Assembly (NCBI GenBank): GCA_037783415.1
Contig: JAZGTN010000046.1
Span: forward strand, 3,726,501 to 3,790,500
DNA from: Leptasterias polaris
Lineage: Eukaryota; Echinodermata; Asteroidea; Forcipulatida; Asteriidae
Direction: 5' to 3'
DNA: 64,000 nt
Made by a program: the position numbers and the translations under genes. Positions 24,601-35,800 of the stretch are shown piece by piece (the stretch's first letter is position 1; each line of letters opens with the position of its first letter). The notes under the pieces were generated by a model. The model saw only the letters and a program-made list of their open reading frames with translations. It searched no databases and had not been told where the DNA came from.

Positions 24601-26510
24601 TTCCCTCAAGTCTTCAATTCCAGCATTATCGGACCATTCCTGGTGTCAGGAACGGCAGCAACATATCCTTTCTTATTTATAAAAAAAAAAAATGATGCAA
24701 GTTTGCTCCCAGACAAGGCTAAAAACCACTCATGGTACAAGAAACATTTAAGATAAACATTATTTTGGCTTGAACAAAGAAAAATTTACTAGAGCGAGAT
24801 TTGAACCAAAGACATTAAGTTAATGTGCCAGCGCTCTACCAACTGAGCTATCTAGCTGTATGTTGGTGGTCTCCTTTTTTTGTCAATATCTTGTTTGGGG
24901 GTGCCAGTCAGAAGCCATACAACCGTTAACTGCCGTGTAGCCGGGGATCAAACCCAAGTTAACAATACAACCTGGGGAGTGGCAGCCAGGGGATCACCTT
25001 AAGGGGATGCGATGAAAATAACTCAAGGAAACTGAAGGTAGGAATTGATATTCCTCTTAAAACAGTCTCGATTGGTGATTTTCCAACAGTTTGAAACCTT
25101 TACTAATCTTTTTCACTGTTTCTTTACCATTCCTTGACCTTTTTATCACGTTAGCTTGGTGGATCGTATGGCCTTTGGAGTACATGAAATCACAAGTACA
25201 AGGCAACTATGGAAAGTAAGAATGCAGTCTAGAGCATCGGACTCAAATTCCAATGGCCTAGTCATCAGAGTGGGGGTTGGAATCTTGGTCATGACACCTG
25301 TGTCTTTGAGCAAGATAGTTAACCATAAATTGCTTCTCTTAACCCAGGTGTATGAATGGGAACTGGGACGGTATTATGTTGGATTGACCCCTCAATGCTA
25401 ATATCAGTTGCTTGAGGTTGCATGCTCCCCAGGGAGTTGAGAAAGTTTGAGGAATGGTTTAAGCATGCCTGATGAACAGAGATAATAATGATGTAAAGCA
25501 CCTTGATCTAGCTGCTAGGGTATGTGCGCTATATAAGAACCAAGTATTATCATGAGTACAATTTTCACAGGTTATTTGTTGAAAACTAGAACTCATAAAT
25601 TCACTCTGAGTAATGATGTGCTTTCTCCATTAATAAAAATTTTGTAAAATGTTGCTTAAAGGCACTGGACATGTTTGGTAATTGTCAAAGACCAGTATTC
25701 TCACTTGGTGTATCCAAACATATGCATAAATTAACAAACCTGTGAAAATTTGGGCTCAAGTGGTCATCGAAGTTGCAAGAAAATAATGAAAGAAAAAACA
25801 CCCTAGTTGTACAAATTTGTGTGCTTTCAGATGTCTGAATAAGGCTTCAGGCCTGAAGTCTTTTTCAGATTCAAATATTTTAGTGCGAAATTGCCTCTTT
25901 CTCAAAAACTACGTTACTTCAGGAGTCGTTTCTCACACTGTTTTATACTATCAACAGCTCTCTGTTGCTCATTACCAAGTAAGTTTTTATGCTAATATAT
26001 ATTTTGAGTAATTACCAAACGTGTCCAGTGCCTTTAAGGCAGTCTTGCACTTTTGTCATTATTACTTTTGCAGAATAAACATAAGAAATTTGCGGTGACA
26101 CCATGAAGTTAGATCTCTTTTGAGTGAATGGTGGTTCTGGAGAAGAACCGATGGACTCAAACTTACTGTCCTGATGACGGATAGAGTATACTGTTCGAAA
26201 CGTTGAAGTCCATCGGTTCCTTTCAGAACTACCAATCACTCAAAAGAGATCTAACTACATAGTGTAATTGCAAATTTCTCATGTTCATTGTCTTTCCACT
26301 ATGCAAACCTTCCAAGTCTTTTTGTACTTTTGCAGAGACATGCCAGTCTTAAAAAGAATGCGGCTGATCGTTAAAGAACGTGGAGGATTCTTTGCTCTCT
26401 ATCGCGGAATCGGACCTGGGACCATCCGGAGTTTCATCTCCAATGGGACCAGTATGATCGTTATGGCCAACGCCCAGAAGAAGGTGTCCGAATGGGGCTT
26501 ACGAGATTGA
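21609..26510 (+). CDS. Mitochondrial carrier (SLC25) family protein, 5' end not found
   Basis: Inner mitochondrial membrane solute carrier; the substrate cannot be told from sequence. Exons: 21609-21762, 22374-22442, 23300-23362, 23808-23880, 24092-24139, 24523-24662, 25150-25215, 26336-26510. Phases join throughout and the stop is TGA at 26508. All three carrier signature repeats are present: GHPFDTIKTKMQ in the first exon seen, ESPLELAKIRRQ across exons 4-5, and WPLEYMKSQ in exon 7. Each is followed by the usual aromatic-G (GFYR, GLYKG, ALYRGIGPG) segment, as expected for three pairs of membrane helices. About 262 residues are encoded; carriers are usually ~300, so roughly the first helix is missing. 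The upstream exon must end one base into a codon. It is not clearly any of the well-known human SLC25 members. The intron 24663-25149 is of the U12 type. Confidence 0.88.
21804..22071. mobile_element. Foldback MITE with >100-bp arms
   Basis: CCTATAGACCGTATCGAATA at the left mirrored at the right; the arms continue with AACATGGCGTCTG and GCCATAGAAATCAAACCAGG. TACA-like flanks suggest a short target duplication. It lies in SLC25 intron 1 of the part seen. Confidence 0.75.
24663..25149 (+). other. U12-type AT-AC spliceosomal intron of the SLC25 gene
   Basis: The 5' splice site reads ATATCCTTTC (24663-24672). The branch-point motif is TTCCTTGAC (25130-25138), and the intron ends ...TATCAC at 25149, 12 nt after the predicted branch A. 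These match the minor-spliceosome consensus. A GT-AG alternative would break the frame, while AC|G restores it and gives the conserved ...TAATLAWWIVWPLEYMK stretch. Confidence 0.9.
24770..24960 (-). mobile_element. tRNA-derived SINE
   Basis: On the minus strand, TAGCTCAGTTGGTAGAGCGC (A box) and TTTGGTTCAAATCTCGC (B box) precede the same body as at 5.94-6.15 kb. It lies inside the U12 intron, between the 5' splice site and the branch point. Confidence 0.7.
25660..26033. mobile_element. TTAA-flanked MITE, AGGCACTG family (inverted copy)
   Basis: AGGCACTGGACATGTTTGG... to ...GTCCAGTGCCT, with TTAA at both sides (25656-25659, 26034-26037). Same family as 14.10 kb but in the opposite orientation. 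It lies in the last SLC25 intron. Confidence 0.85.
26095..26262. repeat. Inverted repeat, MITE-like
   Basis: GTTAGATCTCTTTTGAGTGA and GAACCGATGGA on the left are mirrored as TCCATCGGTTC and CACTCAAAAGAGATCTAAC on the right. The centre resembles the GAGTATACTGTTCGAAACGTT motif of the 59.2-59.4 kb repeat. Confidence 0.6.
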
Positions 26511-29463
26511 AACAGTAAGAAACAACAGAGGCAAGGCTGAAACGGGTTCGGCGGGCGGGCTCACAAATACCTGTAGTGATCCCATCGGGGTAGGGAGTGA
26601 CCAGTTGAAGGGTGAAGCAGTTTTTAAAAAAGAGAGATCTCATCCAGTAAAGTATTACACCAATGAGATTGTATACAGCAGGGTTTGAAAATATTGCAGA
26701 GATTCTATCCAGTAAGATACAAGGACAGGGTAAAGAAAATTACTTGTGTAGAGATGTCGGACATGTTCTTTTGTAAATTCTGTAATCATGTGAGTATTGC
26801 AATTTTTATTGATGTCGAAGAAGAAGAATAATAATGTAAAAATTAATGAACTGATAAAATTTTGTAACTATTCAACAAAATATGTGCAGATTAATTCTCC
26901 AATATTATTTTGTGTGCAAATATTGGGAATGATATTTTGTGCAGTGCCATTTAATTGTTTCATTTAGGAAGGGAAGCTCTCAAACTCATTATGGATTGGT
27001 GGGTAAGACGCCACTCTATTGGATACTGTTTAATAATAATAAACGGCTTTTATATGGCGCCCTTAACCCTAAAAAGGGTCCCGAGGCGCTTTGCAAAGGT
27101 TAAAATAATAGGAACAATTTAAGAAATACTGAACAATTGAAGGTAAACAGATTAAGAAATACTTAAGAAAAATAAAAACGCACAACTACAATGATGTGAA
27201 GTCTCAGTCTCAAACGACATGACTTAGGCAGATGAGAAACTTTAAAAAGCCAAAAAGCCCAATTAATAAAGTTAATGGTTCCAATCGTACAATATGCATT
27301 CCAGGCATGAGTTTGGTTCTTGGAAAAAAGTAGGAACATTTGATCGAGTACAAGGGCTGACCTACATGTACATGTACACATGGTGTAGGCCTTTATAGAT
27401 ATTTCAGGCTATTTAATCACAATTGTTTAGATTATATTCAAAGGCAACAAAATCGGAAATCAGACTAAAGTAGGAAGACTCTCTTGCCTGGTATTCTAAG
27501 ATGACATAAACAATGCGGGGAAAGGAATGGTACATCTGCTGCTCCCAGGGTCTACAAAGTCTTCCACTAACCCCAGCCGTGTCCCAGGCTGAGTACATCA
27601 GCTCAATTTGCAGACTGTGTTTTGGCAGGGCTGATTAAATCCGCCCTATTTATATCGCATTTTGTATTGGTTACGACACACCACATGACCTTATAATGAC
27701 CTTTGTGGAAGTTTAAGCTGTGACCAAAAATAACAGTTAGGAACGTCAGCTTTGAAATTGTAACTTCTTTACAAAAAAATAGTAATTTACAGCTTAAAAA
27801 GCTTGACATTATAAGTTTATAACACAGGACACTGCTGGGGTTAGTGACAATGTTGATGCAAGCAGGAGCATTGGGTAAATCCTAAGTGTCCTTGTCTTTG
27901 TGTTAAGTTTCTTCATCAGTTTATTGTTTTTTCAGTATTCAATGCTGCAGAACTAATTTTTTGGTCACTAAGTTTATCTTAACTAAAGTATTTAAAGTGA
28001 TATATTTTAAACTATTTCTTAAACTATATCTTAAACTACAAAAGTATTCTTTCTGGATTGTGCTTACATTTCTTCTGTTCCTTCACTCATTCAGATACTT
28101 GTAACATTAATCTGGAATGTATTAGTAACACATATTTTAATTCAAAAACTAAAGATGGTATTAGGTGTAAATGCATGGCTGCTGATGCATTCTTTATGGA
28201 CAGAATCAAGAGGTAAATTTCAAAAATCCTGGAGGAAAGTAGACAAAGGTTGTCCCCTAAAACACAAACAAATAATTTATTTAGTTAAGATATGTCTTTA
28301 AAGGCACTGGACATGTTTTGTAATTGTCAAAGACCAGTATCCTCACTTAGTGTATCCCAACATATGCATAACATAACAAACCTGTGAAAATTTGGGCTCA
28401 ATGGAAAGATAGTATTTGGGCTCGATCGAATAATGAAAGAAAAAACACCCTTATTGCTAATTGTGTGCTTTCAGATGCCTGAGAAAGGGTTCATGCCTGA
28501 AGACTTTCTGAGGTTCAAAATTGTTAGTGAAAAAATTACCCCTTTCTCTAAAGCTACATTACTAATCATATAGAAGCAATCAATACACAATTATTTAAAG
28601 CCAACATCAAACACTTGTTTTTGCCAATGCTAAAGTCATATCGCAAGTTAACAATGTGCAGGGCTGTAGTTGAGTCTCTGTTTGAGTTCGAGTCTTGAGT
28701 CCCTCCTGTACCAGTAAGAGTCCGCCCATTGGAGTCCGGGACCGGTTATAAGTCCCCCAGCTCTGACTGTGTAATATGATCCACTTTTACTATTTAAAGA
28801 CATTTTTAGTAAACAAACTTTGTAATATAAAATATCATGCGTCTCTAATTGCTAATATACAAATTGGGTTAAAGCATCAAACACTCACAATGAGTAATTC
28901 TATTTCACCAGTTTAGCAATCACTTGTCAAATAAGATCATTCATTCATCAGACCGCAAGACTCAATTTCGTAAAAGCCTTCAGCAATTTCATTCAATTTC
29001 ATCAAGTGTAAATGAAATTCAGGTTTTAAAGCACAAGGACAACATTGGTAAAAGACCAGTATCCACACTCGCTGTGGCCCACATGAAATAACAAACCTGT
29101 TAAAGTTTAAGCTCAATCGGTCGTTGGAGTCACGAGAAAAAAGTGGGATAATCTTTACATGTTTTCAAACGTTAAGTTTTGGACTCGCAAGATCAAAACC
29201 AATTGTTTTACTCATTTCTCAAAAACTATTGCATTTCAAGCAGAAATATTTCAATGGGAGTTTCCCACCATATGAATATTTATATTTTTACTCTTTCCAA
29301 TGTAATACACACCCTTTAACATGTAGGACTATATTTGACGGTCAAATCGCACAAATAATGGAGAATTCTTTGTTCTTATATTATAGAAGATCGATGCAGA
29401 TTCCTGTTTTTTGTGATTAGGAAAAATCATTTCACTCCTCAGGTTCTGTACCAAAAACTAATA
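26511..29463. other. 3' flank between the convergent SLC25 and amidohydrolase genes
   Basis: No gene recognised. It includes a LINE/SINE 3' tail with ATAATAATAA and CTTTTATATGGCGCCC (27.03-27.11 kb), a partial AGGCACTG-family MITE (28.30-28.57 kb) and a fragment of the AGGGTGTGTAC family (29.04-29.32 kb). AATAAA near 27.04 kb could end the SLC25 transcript. Confidence 0.45.
28300..28570. mobile_element. Partial AGGCACTG-family MITE
   Basis: Starts AAAGGCACTGGACATGTTT and keeps the family blocks (AAAGACCAGTATCC, CCTGTGAAAATTTGGGCTCA, GAAAGAAAAAACACCC), but the right end is lost or diverged. Confidence 0.65.
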
Positions 29464-29469
29464 TTTATT
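29464..29469 (-). promoter_or_regulatory. Candidate polyadenylation signal of the amidohydrolase gene
   Basis: TTTATT on the plus strand is AATAAA on the minus strand, about 370 nt after the stop codon. Motif match only. Confidence 0.35.
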
Positions 29470-29839
29470 TGTATAACTTACAGTATTTTGTTATAATACG
29501 TCAGAGTGAATGTAACTGGTACAATTACATATAAACGGAATTTGTTTATCAAATGTATTAAAATACAGAGAGACTTTTACAAAATGTCACTTCTTGTCTG
29601 CCTGCCCTTAAGCTTAATTGGCTAAGTAATATTTGACAAAAGATCATGTTTAAACATAGCAACAACACAAAAGTGTCTTTACAAGGATAGCTCTACATAC
29701 AAGCTGCTTACATCGCATGATATATTGGTAGGCACTAAAAAATCTTGCCAACCCTAACCATAAAACTGTAATGTCGCGCCTTCACTCTTTTTGTCTAGGA
29801 AAATCTCAGCATAGACTTCCTGTGTGCATGTGGCTTCTC

Positions 29840-32800
29840 TTATGGTTTATGCGCAAGAATATGGAAGGCAGTCTTGTGGAGGTTTTGGAAGTCGGCAAAG
29901 TTGTTGCGGCAGCCATTGAGAAATGTCTCAATTACTTGAATCCTCTCCAAGTTGACTGGTTCCACGTTGTACGGGTTCTCAGACAGCACCACCAGGTCGG
30001 CCTTTTTGCCGACTGTGATGCTACCTACATCTTTTTCCAGGTGGAGCTGCCAGGCCGCGTTGACGGTGTAGGACTTGAGAGCCTCGTGGATGGACACACG
30101 GTACTCTGGGCCGTAAGGCGTGTTGGGGTCGTCCCTGGTGCAGCGAGTTATGGCCGTCTTCATATTGGAGAAGGGGGTGGCTTGGCCAGGAAATGTTGGG
30201 TGGTCCTTGTGGGGAGAGAGCACAATGAATTCAAAAGATTGTCAACTGATATGGATTTAGTTGGGTTAAAGGGTGTGTACAACATTGGTAATTGTCAAAG
30301 ACCTGTATCCAAACTTGATGTGACCCAACATATACATGAAATAACAAACCTGTGAAAGTTTAAGCTAAATCGGTCTTTGGAGTCATGAGAAAACAGTGAA
30401 AAACCCTATTATGTGTTTTAACTTCTTTTCAAACGTCGGAATTTATCCTGCAGGATAAAGACTATTATTTTACTCATTTCCTAAAAACTATGGCATTTCA
30501 AGCAAAACTATTTCAAGGGAAGTTTTCCACCATGACCATCTTCATACCATGTAAGTTATGTGCAAATCTGTGAACATTTATATTTTTATTCTTACCAATG
30601 TTGTACACACCCTTTAAAGGCACTGTACACGTTTGGTAATTACTCAAAATATATATTAGCATAAAAACTTACTTGGTAACGAGCAACGGAGAGCTGTTGA
30701 TAGTATAAAACATTGTGAGAAACCACTCCCTCTGAAGTAACGTAGTTTTTGAGAAAGAGGTAATTTATCACTCAAATAATAAAAGACTTCTGGCCAGAAG
30801 CCTTTTATTCCTATCTGAAAGCACACAAATTTGTACAACAAAGGTGTTTTTTCTTTCATCATTTTCTTGCAACTTCAATGACCAATTGAGCCCAAATTTT
30901 CACAGGCTTGTTATTTTATGCATATGTTGGGATACATCAAGTGAGAATACTGGTCTTTGACAATTACAAAACGTGTTCAGTGCCTTTAAGTGGGTTGAGA
31001 GGGCTCATTGGGTAAGGTTGGGCTGGGTTGGGTTGCAATGGGGAGAGTGAGTTGTACGTGTTTGGGAGATAGGTTTGTTTGAGTGGATCCATGATGGATT
31101 GCTCCATGAGTGGATTTAAATTTGATGTTAGTTTGGACACTGGGCAGGTTTATTTATATAGGTGGGGTTAGTCAGGTTGAGCCTTGTGGTAGGTTATACC
31201 TGGTGAATTGTCCAAGTAACATCACTCTTTGTTGCCACGGACAGAGGAGCCCACCGGTTGACTCTGTCGCCGAGGATATCTGTCTTGTAGGTCAACCCGT
31301 AGAAGCGAAGGTGGTCCACAAAGAATGACAGGCCAAGTTTGATCTTACCAGCTCGGGCAATCTGCTCTGGGGTCATGAGGCCAAGATGCTCCATGCGGTG
31401 GCGCCTACTGCACGGATTCTTGGCTAAGACCTGCAACAAAAATCAAAAAACCAAGTCCTACTACCTGTTTTGATAATTTCTACACAAAGTTGAGTCTCAT
31501 GATTTGGTAGTGGTTAAGGCATTTTCCCAGATGATGATTATTATGTTCCTTGTCAAAAGTTCCTTGTATAATTAGCTTAATTACAAAATATCTGAAGATT
31601 TTACCTCCTCGTAACTTTTCAGGACTTGTTCGGCAGCTCGTTCCCCATGGCAGTGAATTGCAAGCTGCTTTTCTTGTAGGTGGTACCTCTTGATCGTGTC
31701 CAACATAGCCTTCTTGTCGTAGTTTAGAGAGCCATACCCTGGGGCTGAGGGGAAGCCAAGGGTTTCAGTCAGTGGAGTGTTCAGGTAGGGCTCCCGAACT
31801 GCTGCGGTGCCGCTGTGCGGAGAGCCATCAGCGATGATCTTCACACCGGCCTCCCAGAGCTTGTCGTTGTAGTTGCCGATGCCGGTTGCTGCACCGGCCA
31901 TGCGCATCTTGTCGGCTTCTACGCAGTGAGTGTTGAACCTTGGACAACAGGATTGGGGTGGAGGTGCCAAACTGGACTTGGTACTCGACTCCAAATGACA
32001 GTCTTCCACTGCGTGTGTGAGCTGATATAGTGCTAAAAAAAAGAACACACCATTTGCAAAGTAAGTTTGGCATTATGCTCATTTGGTTTAATTGAAATTA
32101 ATGTAAATCATCAAATCCATACGGTATGAGTAAATCTAAAGAAGTTCTTCAAAAATCTGAAAATTTGAAATGGTCACCAGACCTTTTTAGGTCAAATATG
32201 AATAGTTTCATACTTTTTAAACAGATAAATACAGGTCACTTAAAATAACCAGGGCTTGCTTTGCCAAATAGTGATTTGTTCCGACTTCGCTTAATTAAAA
32301 TTGATACACAGTTATTTAAGATTATTCTTAGCTCTTTGTGAAATCGGCCCCGAGAAGCACATGCTAACAAAAATAATTTATAGGTAAAGCCTACGCACCG
32401 AGATACGACGTCATTGACGCGACGAATTATACAAAAAAAAAAATTTGTTTAAAGAACAAACTTCATGCGGTGTGGAGACATCACGACCAGTGTCACTGTC
32501 AGATTCGTCAAAAGGGATGTAGAAATAAAATCCCTTTACAATCGATCTCCCAGATTCTCACCGAGTTTGATTGGACAATCCCCCTTTTTAGAAACATTTT
32601 TCAAAAGCTCATCAAAGTTTGGATTGGGCGTGTACGCCAGGTCCGTGACGGTCGTGAACCCCATCGAAGCATAGTAGCGCCACTGCTTCTCGACGGACGC
32701 TACGATCTCCTGGACGCTTGGAAAGGGTGCCTTGCTTACGACACCTAGGATGGCAGGCTCCTCGAGAAGCTGCCCTGTGAGTTTGCCCTCTTGGTCTCTG

Positions 32801-35800
32801 ACAAAGGTCCCACCGGGAGGGTTGGGGGTGTCATTATTTACCTGTGGAATAAATCAATGTATGCTTATGGGTGGATTTTCTACTGGTAAAGTTTAGTCAA
32901 CAATAGACATAAAGGGATGTTTCCTGTTGCAGGAGCTCTAAGACGTTCAGATTTCAAGGGGTTTGAAAACTAATTATAATTTTTATTTTTATTTAATTTT
33001 TTTTTACTTATAGGCCTTATTGTTTGATCTGTTTGTGTTTGAGGAACAATTTCATTTATTTTCACGATTAAAACATACTAAATAAAAGCATAGAGAAAGG
33101 ATAGTATGGTGTTCCATATGTGCCATCCATTCCGTCGCCTTTTCAATTTTTTCCGTCGCCTTTTCAATTTTTTCCGTCGCCTTTTCAATTTTGGTCCGTC
33201 GCCTTTTCAATTTTTTCCGTCGCCTTTTCAATTTTGGTCCGTCGCCTTTTCAATTTTGGTCCGTCGCCTTTTCAATTTTAGTCCGTCGCCTTTTCAATTT
33301 TGGTCCGTCGCCTTTTCAATTTTGGTCCGTCGCCTTTTCAATTTTGGTCCGTCGCCTTTTCAATTTTGGTCCGTCGCCTTTTCAATTTTGGTCCGTCGCC
33401 TTTTCAATTTTGGTCCGTCGCCTTTTCAATTTTGGTCCGTCGCCTTTTCAATTTTGGTCCGTCGCCTTTTCAATTTTTTCATCGTGGGTCCACGTGACTA
33501 CCAGGTGATTATCACATGACTCCAAAGGAAATTCGACCTTTGGGAGGCATACCGCTGTTGCCAAAATGTATACGTTGCTTCATCCACAGTCGAGACCAGA
33601 TAGCTATGGGGCGCCGTTTGTCAATTAATTTGTTAGCGTATTTTTGACGTGTTTTTACCATGGTTTGTAATAATTAGATGTAAACCATAGAAAGTGCTGT
33701 CAATTTATTTTGTGGTTTACATTTTTATTTTATTTCAGCCACATCCAACAGCGCAAGCGCCAATAACAGGATGGATAAAAACATTAAATTACATAAAATA
33801 GCACAATAATTTTTTTTAAACAAACAAAACAAGACAGAGATTAAAATGGTGAACAGTTCTTACATCAAAAAAATAAATAAAAAGTTAAAACATAAGTTAC
33901 ACTCTGGACCCGACCTCCCCCTTCAGATAAAAAAATCACAAGATTTCATTGATTTTATGTTTGAAGGCAGGAAGGGTGAGGTGGAAAATGTCAATACTGG
34001 GATTTGAATGGGTAATTCTGTTGTAATTAGAAGACAGACGATGAATAAAACCGTTTTTAGTGGCATTGACTTTATTGTTTGGAACGTAAAACAGGTCAGG
34101 ATGCCGAAGGTTGGGGCGGGGAATCTTCAGGGGAAAAAGGGAAAACTATGGTGGCCCTGAAGGGACATCGCATATCGCATACGTGTGCGCACACGTATGC
34201 AATGTCGTGAAACAAATCGCGAATATGTGCGCACACGTATGCAATGTCGTGAAACAATTCGCGAATATGTGCGCACACGTATGCAATGTCGTGAAACAAA
34301 TCGCGAATATGTGCGCACACGTATGCAATGTCGTGAAACAATTCGCGAATATGTGCGCACACGTATGCAATGTCGTGAAACAATTCGCGAATGTGTGCGC
34401 ACACGAGTGCGAATATATTTGCAATGTCGTGAACGTTTATTGCATACCAAGTTGCATACCTTTGGGATGATGTCATAGTTGCAGACAATTTGTTAGAGAC
34501 CTAGGGAGTACGTGGCGCTACAGTCAGGCTCCTGTAAGCATGGCTATACAATAATGTGTACCCAAGAACTTGGCACCAGGCCAAGTTTCGCCAACATGTA
34601 CTACAGCATAAGCTATCTACCTACAGCCCACTAATAATTGTACTTGTGCTATTACAATCAAGGTCGAAGAGTACGCACGCGCGAGGGTATTTTACGGTCA
34701 AACACGCCCATATGTTAATAGCCCACGTTCGTCCTGGGAAAAAAAGAAATACGCTACCCGCCTCGCTTGCCTCACAACAATGACTACCGCTGCAATGACT
34801 ACCGCTAATCTCACTGTGGGCAAGAAACCCCCCAGATCATTAGACATTTTATTCAAAGGTATGCAACTTGGTATGCAATAAACGTTCACGACATCGCAAA
34901 TATATTTGCAGACGTGTGCGCACATATTCGCGAATTGTTTCACGACATTGCATACGTGTGCGCACACGTTTGCGATATGCGATGTCCCTTCAGGGCCACC
35001 ATAGAAAACAGATTACTGGTAAAGTAAGAGTTCACACATTTGAAAAGAAAAGTCAGATCCAGACTCTGTCTACGTTTCTTTAGTGAATCAAGAGGAGACA
35101 AATTAACAATATGTGTGTTGTCTACATTGTTGCCAAGGAAGCGAAGGAATTTGTTTTGGATGCGTTCAATGCGAATTTCATGGGAAGCTGATATTGAGTT
35201 GAAAGAAACAGATGAGAATTCAAGACTAGGTCTGACAAGGGAGCAGTACAGCAATTGTTTAGTCTTGAGATCTAAGCTTCTACAATGGCGCCAAAAAATT
35301 CCAAGCATGCGGTTTGCCTTGGCAACAATGGAGTCAATGTGAGGAGAAAATGTTAACTTAGAGTCAATAATAATACCTAGATCTTTATGGGTTTTTACTC
35401 TTTCCAATTGCGACTGGGCTATTCTATACTTGAACACAATGGGTTTGGTTTTCAAAGTAATAGTAAGTGATTTGCATTTGGTGGGATTCAATGACAATTT
35501 CCATGTGGATGACCACGCAGACAGCCTCCCCAAATCTTCCTGCAGCAGTTGGGCATCACAATGCGCCCTGACCGTGCGAAACAGCTTCAAATCATCGGCA
35601 AATAAAAGACTCTGAGAGTGATTAAATTTAAGGGGAATGTCATTCACAAACATATTAAAAAACAAAGGACCCAGTACAGAGCCCTGTGGGACACCTGATG
35701 TCACGGGTTGCCAGTTTGAGGAACAGCCATTAAAAACAACCCGTTGGAGTCTACCTGTCAGATAACTATTAATCCAGGTGAACAGATGTCCAGATGTCCA

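Noticed and set aside
21609..26510. Naming the carrier as a specific SLC25 member
   Set aside because: Signature repeats prove the family, but the substrate-contact residues do not let me assign it without alignment, and the N-terminus is missing.
32460..32561. Extra coding segment after amidohydrolase exon 3 (GFYFYIPFDESDS...)
   Set aside because: It would need a 28-nt intron. The GTGAGA donor at 32561 joins exon 4 in the correct phase (PIKL|ALYQ), so this stretch is intron.
33106..33519. Long open frames in several phases on the plus strand
   Set aside because: They are produced by the 22-bp satellite; the same peptide motif repeats in every phase, and the mirrored array at 42.4-42.7 kb does the same.
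34096..34488. Cys/His-rich open frames on both strands
   Set aside because: The 42-bp period is divisible by three, so all phases stay open. No start context or splice signals support a gene.
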